Assembly (NCBI GenBank): GCA_029204225.1
Contig: CM055103.1
Coordinates: 54,162,980-54,226,979 of the forward strand
Direction: 5' to 3'
DNA length: 64,000 bases
From: Diphasiastrum complanatum
Taxonomy: Eukaryota; Streptophyta; Lycopodiopsida; Lycopodiales; Lycopodiaceae
Shown: piece after piece, positions 1-11,072 of the stretch
How positions within the stretch are numbered: position 1 is the stretch's first letter
How the letters are laid out: the number at the start of each line of letters is the position of its first letter
Made by a program: the position numbers and the translations under genes
Notes under the pieces: generated by a model
Told to the model about the DNA's origin: nothing
The model's input: the letters and a program-made list of their open reading frames with translations, nothing else
Database searches by the model: none

Positions 1-645
1 TTATCTTATGATGACAATGCAGAACTTACAGATGAGTAGATCATTAAATCATATGGATCCGACCAGATTTGGAGTGCGTAATGTTCTTGATGAACCAGCC
101 ATAAAACTGCTCAAGCGGGTTATATTGAAGGAAAACAAGATCACAGGATTGATGACGAAAAAACAAGCCAAGCAACATTATAATACGATCCTGAAATGGA
201 AAAAATCCTCCTCAAAAGATTGATTTAGAGAATGTGCCACCCTTACTAGATAAAGACAAAGGAAAAGTTGAACATGATTCTAAAAGTCAAAATTCTAGCA
301 AGACACTATCGTCTCGAAAGTCATCACCTCCACGATCCAATTCCTGCTAAGAAGGCTGAGCGTAGATCCAAGACAAGTCCTTTCGAAAAAGAACAAGCAA
401 ATGTAGTCCAGCATGATATGCCCGAGTATTTTAAATGTTATACATTGGATGATGTGGTTATCATGTTACCTAAAGTACATCGTGAACCTGAAGAACACGT
501 GCCAGAATCAAAAGATGTTTACGATGGCCCAACTAGGACACAGCCAATGAATCTTGTTGAACCAGGAGAACGAAAAAAGATTGTACAAGCTGGTTCACAA
601 CTTAATCCTGAACAATATCAAGCACTCCGCCATGTTACTTATTAA
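1..645 (+). pseudogene. Ty3/gypsy element M, region upstream of reverse transcriptase
   Basis: Decayed coding sequence leading into the reverse transcriptase of gypsy element M. The frame at 268-645 contains a HDMPEYFKCYTLDDVVIMLP stretch. Its counterpart HDVPK-FKDYTIEDVTIQLP lies at about 2932-2995 in the second gypsy element, so the two belong to one family. The frame then shifts near 620 into the frame that carries the RT N-terminus. No aspartic protease D-S/T-G motif is visible between here and RT. The 5' part of the element (LTR, gag) lies outside the window or is lost. The piece at 8-223 is in the same orientation but I do not recognise it. Assignment rests on position and on similarity to element N. 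Confidence 0.6.
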
Positions 646-1660
646 GTATCAAGATTGCTTTGCATGGACTTATCAAGACCTGAAGGGTATTCCAACGTCA
701 GTTATTGAACAAACCATGCCTTTAGTACCTAATGCAGTTCCAAAGGTTACAAAGTTCTATCACTGTAATTCTAATGTTGCGAATCTGATCAAAGAAAGAA
801 CTTCAAAGACTGCTTGATGCCGATTTCATTTATGAGATCGAGCATACCGAATGGATCTCACCAATTGTCATTGTTCCTAAGAAGAATGAAAAATTGAGAA
901 TCTGTGTGAATCTCAAGGCTCTTGAACAAAAGTGACGTGGAAGGATCACTTTCCGTTACCTTTTAGTGTAAGCATTTTGAATCACCTTCCTGGAGTGGAA
1001 GCTTATAGTTTCTTGGATGAATTTAGTGGCTACAACCAGGTTAAGATTTCACCTGTTGATCGCCACAAAACTGCTTTTGCAACAGAATGGGACACCTATG
1101 CTTACAAAGTAATGCCGTTTGGACTCTGTAATACACCAAGTTTGTTCCAAAGAGTAATGCAATTTGCTTTTAAAGATTATCTACAAAAATTTCTTGAAAT
1201 TTACTTGGATGACCTAGGAGTCCATAGTACAGATGCAGACCACCTGGATGGATTGGAGAAAGTATTTGGAAGATGTCGCAAATATCAAATTTCTCAAATC
1301 CAGAAAAATGCCAAATATGGGTTTCCCATGGAGTTGTGCTTGGACATGTGATATCGAGACATGGTATTGCCACAGATTATTCTTAGATCAAGATTATTGT
1401 GGAATTATCACTGCCAACAACGATTCGTGGAGTTTATGTGTTTATGGGTTTAGGGTTTTTATTATCTTCTTGTGGATTTAGCACGACCTATATACAAATT
1501 GACTATTGTTCCTATTTGGACAGTAGAGGCGTTAGAAGCCTTTGAAAAGTTAAAAAAAACATTAACTTTAGCACCAATACTGCGTTCTCCAAATTGGACG
1601 ATTGAATTTCATGTTCATACGGATGCCTCGAAATATGCCATTGGATCAGTTTTGACATAG
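600..1660 (+). pseudogene. Ty3/gypsy element M reverse transcriptase and start of RNase H (broken)
   Basis: Remains of RNA-dependent DNA polymerase. In order: an N-terminal FAWTYQDLKGIP segment (near 656-700), FIYEIEHTEWISPIVIVPKK (about 826-885), a SFLDEFSGYNQ block carrying the first catalytic Asp (about 1010), MPFGLCNTPSLFQRVMQ (about 1111-1160) and the YLDD active site (about 1201-1212). The frame is interrupted by a stop just after the LKALEQK segment (about 932) and degrades after about 1340. At 1472-1660 a further in-frame piece reads ARPIYKLT...APILRSP...HVHTDASKYAIGSVLT, the usual start of gypsy RNase H with its first Asp. At least three frame changes and several stops make this inactive. 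Confidence 0.85.
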
Positions 1661-1678
1661 CCAGTTGTTGAGTACCTG

Positions 1679-1900
1679 ATGTTAGGACAACCGAATGACT
1701 CTTTGACAAAACTACAGAAGAGACAATTGATTCACAAGGTTCAACCTTATCAATTGATTGCAAGACAATTGTATCGTGATGGATCAAACAATATTCTACG
1801 AAGATGTGTTTTACCGCATGAAGTACCAGATTTAATCATGTTTTTACATGATGGCATGGGCGGAGGGACACTTCTCTACAGAGATTACTGTTCATAAACT
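1679..1900 (+). pseudogene. Ty3/gypsy element M integrase, N-terminal zinc-binding region (interrupted)
   Basis: The 72-codon frame reads QLIARQLYRDGSNNILRRCV...HDGMGGG, which is the segment just before and inside the gypsy integrase HHCC finger (H-D-G-M-G-G-G-H is the usual form). It stops right after the first His block. The matching downstream part (cysteines, catalytic core) lies about 9.6 kb away at 11490-11908. The integrase was therefore split by later insertions. Most of RNase H between 1660 and 1679 is missing. Confidence 0.75.
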
Positions 1901-2088
1901 TTTGTAATCAGGTTGTTGTGCGCGAATTCTATTACAGCACAAAAGTCCAATTTTTTCAAAAGAAACCTTCTCCATTCTGCAAGAAAACTGTGTATTTTTT
2001 ACTTTTGACAGTATTGCCCTGATCATCTATTCTGCTACTCTACTCCTCATTCTGCATCATGTCTCGAGATTGGTGCTGAATCTTTCAA
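1901..2088 (+). other. Junction between gypsy elements M and N
   Basis: About 190 bases between the broken integrase of M and the first gag codons of N. It has no open frame of note. It presumably holds a 5'-truncated leader of N. I see no LTR end, PBS or target duplication here. Confidence 0.3.
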
Positions 2089-2940
2089 TCCGGCTCCTCC
2101 ACGACTAGAACACAGAATTCCACGTATCAATGCACCAAAGTACGATGGAGAATCTGACCCAGTTAGATTTCTCCAAGACTTTGATAATGCATGTCGTTTC
2201 TATGGAGATACCTCTGAGACTGAAAAGCTTTGCCTATTTCCCATGGTACTCTATGGAATAGCCAAAGAGTGGTATCTTAACTTCGAAGCTTCTGATCTTG
2301 CTTCTTGGACCACCCTCAAGGACGCTCTCATCAAGCGTTTCAAACCATCCAAACTAACTCAGAGCCCATTCATCCAAATTACCCATATCAAGATGCGTCG
2401 GAAAGAGTATGTTCGAAACTACATTGAGCGTTTTAAACGTCTCAAAGGTTTTTTCATAGATGACGAAAATGTCTTGCAAATCCAGAATTGCTCAGAAGAT
2501 TCCGACATTTTTGATATTCAAATCCTCAACTACATGGAGGCTCATCCACTCAAGGCCTCTCCATAGCAGTCATCCAAAGTGGAACCCATTGCTAAAGTTA
2601 CGATCGACAAACTTGATACCAAGTTCTACCATGTCAAAAGACCAAATTATCCATGGGACCTCTGTGAGGAGGAAACAAATTTTCAAATTGACGATGAGAT
2701 CCTCCATCATATGCCACCACTTTCTCATCCGCACACCTCACGACCTCCGAAGCCACAACCACGTGGCCATACCATGAAGGAAAAGATGAAGAAACCTATT
2801 CAAATTCAACTGCCTGGCGACTTACCACTATTAGGGAAGTTCCTAAGATTGCATCTGTCCCTGCACCAACCCCCAACCTCCCAAATCATCATCCAGACTG
2901 TTGAAAAACAAGGCCCCCCTCGAATCTGTAGCCCATGATG
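2089..2940 (+). pseudogene. Ty3/gypsy element N gag (retrotransposon gag domain)
   Basis: The frame from about 2115 (HRIPRINAPKYDGESDPVRF) through 2243-2566 matches the plant retrotransposon gag fold. It has W-Y-L-N (residues IAKEWYLNFEASDLASW), then L-K-D-A-L-I-K-R-F, then the basic YVRNYIERFKRLKG block. A stop falls after MEAHPLKASP, and the frame resumes at 2579-2938 with a Pro-rich, His-rich tail. I see no CCHC knuckle and no protease signature before RT. Capsid function is expected from the family; this copy carries at least one stop and one frameshift. Confidence 0.75.
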
Positions 2941-3715
2941 TACCTAAATAATTTAAGGACTATACGATTGAGGATGTCACAATCCAATTACCCCAACCTC
3001 AACGTGAGCCAAATGGTAATTCATCCTATGAAGGCCCTGCTGGCACCATCACTCTTTTCTTGAGTGAGCCAACTGAAACTAACAAATACATTGTCCATGT
3101 CGGGGCTCATCTCAACCGCAAACAACACAGATCGCTTGAAAAAGCTACTGCGCAAATATAGACATGCCTTTGCTTGGTCCTATAAAGATATGAAAGGTGT
3201 CTCACCCCAAGTAGCTGTGCATCGTATTTCCCTTAAACCGGGTGCAAGGCCAACTGCTAGTCGTCCCTACCGATGCAATCCGATCTACAAGGCCAAAATC
3301 AAAGAAGAACGCCAACACTTGCTAGATGCAGGATTCATCTATGAAATTGAACATACTGAGTGGGTCTCCCCACTTGTCATTGTTCCATATCTGTGTCAAT
3401 TTTAAGAAACTTAATGCCGTTACAGAACGTGATCATTTTCCATTACCTTTCGGAGAATCCATCCTAGAAAATCTTGCATGAGATGAGGCCTACTCCTTCT
3501 TAGATGGCTTTAGCGTATATAATATGATCCAAATTGCTAAAGAAGATCAACATAAAATTGTTTTTGCCACGGAATGGGGAACCTCCTATTGGAAAGTCAT
3601 GCCTTTTGGTCTCTATAATGCTCCTAGCACCTTCCAACGTGTTATGCAAGCTGCCTTTTCTCAGTAGATGGGTGACATCCTAGAAGTTTACTTGGATGAT
3701 TTAGGTGCATGCACC
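2931..3715 (+). pseudogene. Ty3/gypsy element N reverse transcriptase (broken, C-terminal part lost)
   Basis: Close relative of the M RT: FAWSYKDMKGVS (about 3172-3207), FIYEIEHTEWVSPLVIVP (about 3334-3387), then after a frameshift ICVNFKKLNAVTERDHFPLP (3390-3450), SFLDGFSVYN (about 3495-3525), MPFGLYNAPSTFQRVMQ (3600-3650) and the YLDD active site (about 3690). The first catalytic Asp sits in FLDGF. Stops occur at about 3480 and 3666. Just after YLDDLGAC, near 3710, the sequence jumps directly into the extra ORF, so thumb, RNase H and integrase are deleted. Confidence 0.85.
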
Positions 3716-5157
3716 TCCAGCTATTCCTGAGGAAACTCCCATTCTAGTGGTGGCCTATTAAACGTTGGCACAAAAGAGCAGCACACTAAATTACAACAAT
3801 CATACACTACTTTTGTCGAGGCCCTTAACCAGCACATCGCCACCCTAGAAGAGCAGTTAAAAGAGGCTGCCCAGTCCACACCGTCTCTCCATGTAGAGCA
3901 CGCCCAATTCCATGATATCGGCTACCACTTTGATGGACCAGATGTGGAGATGGAGCAGGATTCCAGCAGCCCCAACCTGCTACTCAAGGATCCTCGTTTC
4001 AAGGCCAACCCCTAGGGCAAGGACCTCAAACACCAACCAATCCACAGAGCTCTGGTGGTACCGGCGGCCAACATTATCCTTTCTCTTCTTCCGCTTCTAA
4101 CCCCATCGACACCACTAACATTCCATTTATTCCACGCCAATTTTCCCCTGAATCACAACGAATTGTTGAAGATAACCCCTCCCCTCCTCTATCCCCCAAA
4201 CCAGATCCACAAATTCAGCATGCCATTGCCTCTGAACCACCAGCCATCCAGCACAGAATCACGCCCACAAAATCGAACAAGGAGTTGTGCGTCTCTCAAG
4301 AGTTTGCCAAGAAATATCAAATCACAAAGGAGCGTGGCAGCTACATATTGCCAGATTTGGACCAGTGTAAAACACACAAAGAAGTAGTCAAACTCCTGGA
4401 TCCACAATCTCTCTGGTGCCATCAGCTCTTCCTACAAAGCAAGACCTTGATGGCACGGTATCTCGAAGCACCCTCCTATATGCGCACAAATTCTTATTAC
4501 TATCCAGCAACGAGGCGAGAACCGTTTCTTGCCACCAAGGTCAAGAATAGGATATTTTGGCCCAAGCTCACAAGCGTCGATACCGACAACTTAGCCAAAG
4601 ACATGGTCACCAATTGTCGTGTATTCCACCATAAGCACCATGACAACTCTGATCGCACTGTCAAATATTTTGTGGACAATTGCGGCCTGGTAGCATTTCT
4701 GACAAAACTCAAGGATTTTTGGGATCGAGGGCTACACCCAATAGCCCTTGATATCAATAAACCACTGCAAACGCAAGAAGACCACATTAGCGTAGCAAGG
4801 CTTTATTATCGCGCTACACTCACTCCAGCCTTGCATGTTGATATGGTGGATCTATGGAAAACCTACAACTTTCTACAAGGTATGCTCCATTACTACAAAC
4901 CAATGCCCTTCCTGAACAAATTACGGTGTCAAATGATGGAGCGCATTGGCACCACAATCTATCACTCCCGACAACAACAGTCTCGCCTCCAAGAAGCGCA
5001 GAAGATCCAAGAAGAAAAGGCTTCAAAAGGTGTGGGACCACAATCCAATAAGGAAGGGGACAATGTTAGCATCTATGCTAACACAGAGAAAAATAAAAAG
5101 GGAAAAAGAAAACTTCGTGGCATGTGTTTTGTAAGTCCACGTATGAGTATCTGTTAA
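3712..5157 (+). pseudogene. Additional 3' ORF (aORF) of gypsy element N, C-terminal half; function unknown
   Basis: I do not recognise this protein. It reads in one frame from about 3782 with a coiled-coil-like segment (VEALNQHIATLEEQLKEAAQ). It shifts frame near 3960 into a Gln/Pro/Ser-rich linker (about 3961-4260), then continues open through 4285-5157. That last part has well-spaced aromatic and Trp residues (SLWCHQLFLQS, RIFWPKL, LKDFWDRGLHPIALDINKP) and a Gln/Glu/Lys-rich C-terminus. It lies after the pol remnant and before the presumed 3' LTR, on the same strand. Plant gypsy elements of the Tat group are known to carry such extra ORFs. The only damage seen is one frameshift near 3960 and a deletion at its start. 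Confidence 0.5.
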
Positions 5158-5199
5158 TAAACTTCCGTCGTGACATGTGTTTTGTAAGCCCATGAGTAG
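5112..5199 (+). repeat. Imperfect 49-bp tandem duplication at the 3' end of gypsy N
   Basis: The block beginning ACTTCGTGGCATGTGTTTTG (5112) is repeated from 5161 as ACTTCCGTCGTGACATGTGTTTTG, period 49 bp. It directly follows a purine-rich run (AAAAAGGGAAAAAGAAAA, 5095-5112), which could be the polypurine tract. The repeat therefore sits at or across the presumed start of the 3' LTR. Confidence 0.6.
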
Positions 5200-6117
5200 A
5201 AGCTTAAATAATAATAAAATAGCTTAAACTTAGATTTAGAACTTAGACTTAGGAAGCTTAAGATTAGAAATATTTTGTGTTAATTCCTCCTAAGTTAAGA
5301 AACTTTGAAGTTCTAAATCCTAAGTTAGAAGTTCTAGAAAGGCTAGAAATAGATTAGTCCCATAAGTTAGTGGATACTTATGGAAGACCCTCCTTGCCAT
5401 AAAAGGAGAGGTATTTGCCTTGTAAATTAACACTTTGAGATTATGCTAAATTGCTCTCTAATTGAGAAATGATTCTATTTCTTTGTGTTCCCATTGGAAG
5501 GTGCATAGCTTGAGGGAAGGTGCTCAGGCCTCCTCTTGCCTCCTTTCATTGGTTTTTATTGTGGCATATTTTTAATCGCTTTATGCTTAGTTTAGCCACA
5601 TTCTATCATTCTCAATCCCTTTGGATATTAATCTAGGATTTAGTTTAATCACCTTGCTAGTTGGGTAGGCCTTAGTAAGGTTTTGTATTTTGTCATCTTA
5701 GGTAGTTTCATTTCCGTTCCGAGCACTAGTTGGGTAAGCCTTAGTGTTGCGTCATTATTCTTTATTTCCACATTTTTGTTTGAAGCTTGGTAGAAACTTA
5801 GAAAGTGGACGATCCTCTCTATACTACACCGCATCGCCGAGTAGATCTAGCCGTAGCACACATACATCATATTTACTTCCAACAACCATTATGTGTATTT
5901 CTTAAAGATATTGCCAACAATTTTGTATACTTTATAAGCCACATACTTTGTGAGCCATTCTTCTGAAAGGCATTAACTAATGTTTGTACTTCTACTATAA
6001 AGCATTTTGATCTCTACAACAGTTCATTGCAGCAATAACTTGCAAAACTATGACTTTGTATGAATTGAATATCGGTCTATTGGATGAGAGATAAATATAC
6101 TAAAAGAAAGAAAAGGG
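5160..6117 (+). repeat. Probable 3' LTR / 3' flank of gypsy element N (non-coding)
   Basis: About 950 bases with no credible coding frame after the aORF and purine tract. A CCATAAAAGGAGAGG segment at about 5397 resembles an LTR core promoter region. Two AGTTGGGTA(A/G)GCCTTAGT boxes occur at about 5659 and 5727. No partner LTR is present in the window, so the limits cannot be fixed. Copia element A was inserted at the right end. Confidence 0.4.
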
Positions 6118-6122
6118 TAAAC

Positions 6123-6918
6123 TGTTGGATTTACCTCCTCTACTCTCCTAAATCCCATGTTAATCTAGTTCCATTCATTGCTGCATATTTACTTGTATTG
6201 TCGCGCGGTTCAACTCTTGGAGATGAGCAAGAGAAGATGGCCGACATATCGGAGTTGGACGAACTATCAGGTAGACCCAACCTGGGCAACATATCAGTGA
6301 AGCCCGACTTATCAGCCCCCTCACGCTCATCCTCTGTACTGCGCAACCAACTTGACAATGACAGTAGCCACAATCTTCTTCTTGATGGCACAACGGCTCC
6401 ACGCCATCTCTTGTACACTCATCTGCATATATGTAAATAGCACATAGATCATTGAGATACACAATGGTAGAAGTATGCAATTGATCTATGATCAAGAACA
6501 TGGATTATCAAATCCGATGAGACAGACACAGTAAATGCTTTCATGCATTGATTCTCTTCTTCAAACCGATAGTCAGTATTAGCTCATAGCTTTTACAGAT
6601 AGTAGTTAGCTTTGTGTGCATGCGGCTTTGTCCGCTATTGTCTTGTGCTCACCTGCATTACTGACTTGTATTTCGTTACAATCAATCTGAATAAAGTGAT
6701 GTCTAGTTCTGTGTTCAAGTTCTGTCAGTATTTGCAATGTTTTTTGCTCTCTGTCTGACCTTATGATTGCTTTGTCTGATTGTCTGCTCTTGCTTCTGCT
6801 ATCACCACACGCTTAGCTCTAAACTTAACTTCAGTCTTGTGTTCACCTAGTAAGTTACCAATAGTGCATGCACTGAGAGAATTGAATGGACTGATCCTCT
6901 TAACATTCTCCTACAACA
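6123..6918 (+). repeat. 5' LTR of copia element A
   Basis: It starts TGTTGGATTTACC and ends CTACAACA. It is directly followed by the PBS. From about 6350 to its end it aligns with 10499-11067. The outer first ~230 bases have no counterpart because the 3' copy is truncated. Open frames overlapping it (for example 6084-6440) are fortuitous. Confidence 0.92.
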
Positions 6919-6930
6919 TGGTATTAGAGC
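6919..6930 (+). other. Primer-binding site of copia element A
   Basis: TGGTATTAGAGC lies immediately after the LTR end. It differs by one base from TGGTATCAGAGC, the complement of the 3' end of plant initiator tRNA-Met used to prime minus-strand DNA. Confidence 0.9.
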
Positions 6931-7185
6931 AATAGGTTACTATTCTCTGGTTATTTAGAGCTACAAAGAAATCAGATCATATCTGATTCTTTAAGTGGTT
7001 TCATTTCAAAGCTATTTCTATAGCCTGATAAGCTTCTCACAGAACCTGATCCTACTAGCCGATAGGATAACTGTTTTCTTGTTTTGTAATTTAGCACTAG
7101 ATTCTCATATTTAAGTCAATGATAGTTACAACTATCATCTAGACTGATCTTTCACTTGGATTCCCAAGGGAAAGCCAGTCCTATC

Positions 7186-8000
7186 ATGGACAAGCTTGAT
7201 GGAGCCAATTACCATTTGTGGAAATTTAAGATGAGAACTATGCTAATGGCTGGCCAAGGAATTGTATGACGTTGTTACAGGTGAAGAGGCAAGACCCGAA
7301 GCTAATGACGCAACAATCTCCCGATGGAAGCTAAAAGATGAAAAAGCTTTTGTGCTAATCATCCTCAACATCTCGGACATGCAAATCGACCATGTGTCCG
7401 AAGCTCAAACATCCAAGGAAGTCTGGGACATCTTGAGCACATTATATGAAGTGCAAGATATAGCTTCCAATCTACATCTCAAGAAGAAATTGTACTCCCT
7501 CAAGAATGCAAATTGTGATTCTCTGCAGAATCACATAAACCAGTTCAAGAACCTGCTGAAGCAAATGGCCATGGTCAGATCTGTCATAGACGATCAAGAT
7601 GCAGTAATGACACTGCTATCAAGCTTGCCAAGCTCATACGACAGCTGGGTGATGATCATCACAACACACCCTAAACTAACTCTTTCAAGAGTTATTACAA
7701 TGTTGTTGCAAGAAGACTCTTGAAGGAACGAAGCCTCCAGTTCTTCGACCATTGACTCTCACGCCTTATACACCAACAAAGGCTTGACTAAGTAGCAAAA
7801 GAAAGGCCTGAGATCAATAAAGAAAGATCAGAGACCGACACATCATCACGAGCAATCGGCTCAGCCGACAAAGAAGAAGTTGTTCTGTAGATACTACAAG
7901 CGTACCAACCACGAGATCCAAGATTGTCGGATACTACAGGAAAAGAATAGCAGCAAAGAACAGTTGAATCAAGTGGCAAATATAGTTGCAGAAGCTCCAC
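7186..8000 (+). pseudogene. Copia element A gag (broken)
   Basis: It starts at ATG 7186 with MDKLDGANYHLWKFKMRTML, the classic copia gag opening. A one-base frameshift near 7260 leads into 7262-7723, a UBN2-type gag core with YEVQDIASNLHLKKKLYSLK and LLSSLPSSYDSW. A stop follows at 7721. The RNA-binding zinc knuckle is near 7883-7925 (CRYYKRTNHEIQDC): the second Cys has become Tyr. A TAG at about 7794 interrupts the linker. It is inactive. Confidence 0.85.
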
Positions 8001-9022
8001 AGCCCATTCAAGAAATGGATCATGATGCCTTCATGACAAACCATCAGGAAGCATCCAACGACAGCTCTTGGTTTTTTTATTCCGGTCACCACATAGCATA
8101 TGACCAGCCATATTGGCTATTTCAAGTCCTATATGCCTTACAGTGCCAAATGATATGTCTACCTTGGTGACAATAACACTCAAGCTATCAAAGGTGAAGG
8201 TACAGTAAGATTGAGCTTTGCCAATGATCAATGTAGCTTGCTTTCAAATGTCCTTTTGTACCAAATATGTCTACAAATCTGCTCTCTGTTAGCATAATTA
8301 CAGATCTAGGACATAAAGTAAAATTTGAATCTGATTAGTGTAAGATAGTCGATAGGACAAGCAAGATCCTAGAACTTGGAAAGAGGCATGGATACTTGTA
8401 TATATTAAAGTCATTGTTTTTCTGCCTCTAGTCAAGCACTTAGTACTTCTATTCAGATAAATAAAAGCTTACTTTGGCATTATAAATTTGGTCATTTGAA
8501 TCATGCTTCTGTACATCAATTGTCTAAGCAATCCATTGTTCTTAATCTCGACTATCTTGACAAGAAAGTCAAATTACCTGTCTGTCAAGATTGCCTAGTC
8601 GGCAACCAAACCAGACAACCATTTAGATCAAGCCATCAGCATACTACTAGAGGATTACTAGATGTTGTACATACAGATATTTGTGTTCCGATGCAAAATC
8701 TTTCACAAAAGAATGCAAAGTATATTATAACTTTTATTGATGAGTTGTCCAGAAGAACTAGGGTATATTTTATTAAGAAGAAATCAAAAGCCTGCAAATG
8801 CTTTAGAATCTTCAAAGAGCATGCAGAGAAAGAGACTGATAAGACAATCAAAGCCTCGAGGTCAAATAATGGTGGGGAATACATCTCTACGGACATAGTT
8901 CCAAGTGAACCTTCAACGCCTTTCACTGACACGACTATTCGAGCCACTGGATCAAGCGTGCCTATAGTTGATCCACTTCACAACAGCGAGTCAAACGAAG
9001 ATGTTGTTGCTACTCAGCAATA
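8001..9022 (+). pseudogene. Copia element A protease and integrase (broken, catalytic core partly deleted)
   Basis: The protease active site expected as W-x-x-D-S-G is seen as SSWFFYSGHH near 8068-8095, so the catalytic Asp has become Tyr. Integrase: zinc finger KLHHKFGHLN-like segment at about 8470-8510 and CQDCLVGNQ (8580-8610); the first core Asp in VVHTDI (about 8670); FIDELSRRTRVYF (about 8730-8770). The second Asp is changed (RSNNGGEY, about 8860-8885, normally RSDNGGEY). The rest of the core with the catalytic Glu is deleted, and the frame passes straight into a Ser/Pro/Thr-rich linker (PSEPSTPFTDT). Confidence 0.85.
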
Positions 9023-9129
9023 ACAAATCCAAGGATTGAATCATTAGTCGATACTTCCTCCAAGAAGATCAAGCCGAGGTGCACACAGCTCACAAGGTAT
9101 AATCATGAGTCTGTTTGTCTTTTAATGTA

Positions 9130-10498
9130 GAAACCGACATCAGTCAATGAGGCACTTAGCCAATCAGACTCTGATCTCTAAAGAGAAGCAATGGACAGAG
9201 AGTATTCCTCTCTGATCAAAAACCAAATATGGTCACCAGTCGAAGCTCCTGTGGCTGCAATCTCATCGATTGCAAATGGGCCTTTAAAATCAAATACAAT
9301 GCCAATGGAGCGATTGATCGAAGGAAGGCAAGACTAATAGCACGAGGATTTGCTCAGATCCCTAACATTGACTACAGTGAAACTTTCAGTCCAGTAGTCA
9401 AACACTCATCAATTCGAGCCCTCTTATTGTATGCTGCAGCAGCCGACCTTGAAGTACATCAGCTCGATGTACAGACAACTTATCTGAATGGAGTCATTGA
9501 AGAAGACATCTATATGCTACAGCTTGAATGATACATCCATAAAGGTATGAAGCATCACGTCTGCAAACTCCACAAGGCACTTTATGGCTTGAGGCAATCA
9601 GCCAGAGCTTGGTTCTAGAGGATCAACACATTCCTCATCCAACAAGGCTTTCAACCAAGCATGGTCGACAACAACATTTTTTTCAAGTCAGTGCAACAAT
9701 CCTTCATAATTATCACCCTATATGTAGATGATACATTGCTTTTCAACAATTGTACCAATCTGGTGAAGGATGCTAAACAGATGTTGTCTTCTGAGTGTCT
9801 TTTGAGTTCGACATAATTGATCTGGGTGATGCTCACTTTTGTCGGGGCTTTCAAATCCATAGAGACAGAGTGAGACGGCTAATGTTTATTACTCAACAAA
9901 GGTATCTTCACAATGTTCTTATCAGATACAATCTGATTAATTGTAAATTAGCTCACTCACCAATGGATCCAGGCTTGCGATAGTTGAAGGACCGATGTCC
10001 TCAAACTAAGCAGGAAGAGGAGCAGATGAGAGAATATCCCTATCGATTGATACTTGGATCTCTCATGTATGCAATGGTCTGCACAAGGCCTGACATTGCA
10101 TTTGCCGTTAGCTCACTCGACCAATTCATGGCCAATCCTAACATCACCCATTGGAAGGCCCTTATAAGGTTCATGAGATACATCCGAGCTACAATGGACC
10201 AGTGCTTCTGCTATGGAGAAGTCAACAATGACAATCTTCATCGGCTCAATGGACTTCGATGCAAGTTGGGGAGGAGATGTAGATAATTATAAAATCCACA
10301 TTTGGATTTACATTCTTCTTCAACGGTGGTCCTATATCATGGAACAGTCATAAGTAGACTTCTATTGCCCTTTTACCCATAGAAGCAAAATATATTGTTG
10401 CTTCTCAATCTATTAAAGAGGCATTTTGGTTGAGAAATTTATTGGCAGACACTAGTTTGAACCAGTTACCCCGACAATCATATTTTGTGATAATCAGA
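9130..10498 (+). pseudogene. Copia element A reverse transcriptase and RNase H (broken)
   Basis: RT segments: DCKWAFKIKYNANG (about 9270-9310), ARLIARGFAQI (9331-9360), DYSETFSPVVK (about 9371), VHQLDVQTTYLNG (9456-9495), CKLHKALYGL (about 9560-9590), the YVDD active site (about 9721-9733), and LGDAHFCRGFQI (9820-9860). A TGA at about 9529, a TAG at 9618 and several frame changes break it. After MDPGL at 9963 the frame breaks again, then 9984-10286 gives the connection/RNase H start (LILGSLMYAMVCTRPDIAFAV). The RNase H tail FCDNQS-like text at about 10480-10497 ends abruptly in the truncated 3' LTR. Confidence 0.88.
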
Positions 10499-11067
10499 GT
10501 AACTTGACATTGAGAACAGCCACGATCTTATTCTTGACGGCGCAACGGCTCCACGCCATCTCTTGTACACTTGTCTACATAAATGTAAATAGCACATAGA
10601 TCATTGAGATACACAATGGTAAAAGTATGCAATTGATCTATGATCAAGAACACGGATTATCAAATTCGATGAGACAGACACAGCAAATGCTTTCATGCAT
10701 TAATTCTTTTCTTCAGACGAATAGTCAGTATTAGCTCATAGCTTTTATAGATTGTAGTTAGCTTTGTGAGCACGCGGTTTCACTCGCTATTGTCTTGTGC
10801 TCACCTGCATTACTGACTTGTATTTTGTTATAATCAATCTGAATAAAGTGTTGTCTAGTTCTGTGTTCAGGTTCTATCAGTATTTGCAATGCTTTTTGCT
10901 TTCTGTCAACCCTTCTGATTGCTTTGTCTGATTGTCTGCTCTTGCTTCGCTATCACCGCACACTTAGCTTTAAACTTAACTTCAGTATTGTGTTTGCCTA
11001 CTAAGTTACCAGTAGTGTACGCACTAAGAGAATTGAACGGACTGATCCTCCCACCACTCTCCCAACA
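10499..11067 (+). repeat. 3' LTR of copia element A, 5'-truncated
   Basis: It aligns with 6350-6918 of the 5' LTR over its whole length and ends CCCAACA next to the TAAAC target copy. The RNase H end, the PPT and the first ~230 bases of the LTR are missing, so a deletion removed the boundary after insertion. Confidence 0.9.
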
Positions 11068-11072
11068 TAAAC

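Larger units (their letters stand above)
6118..11072 (+). mobile_element. Ty1/copia element A, complete in outline, with target duplication TAAAC
   Basis: The ends are 6123 (TGTTGG...) and 11067 (...CAACA). They are flanked by identical 5-bp copies of TAAAC at 6118-6122 and 11068-11072. A PBS follows the 5' LTR; gag, protease, integrase, RT and RNase H follow in copia order (integrase before RT). Every domain carries stops, frameshifts or deletions, so this copy is inactive. It was inserted into the 3' region of gypsy element N. The 3' LTR has lost its first half together with the PPT. Confidence 0.93.

Noticed and set aside
6084-6440. 118-codon open frame on the plus strand and its minus-strand shadows
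   Set aside because: It lies across the left boundary and U3 region of the element A LTR, and the same region in the 3' LTR has no open frame.
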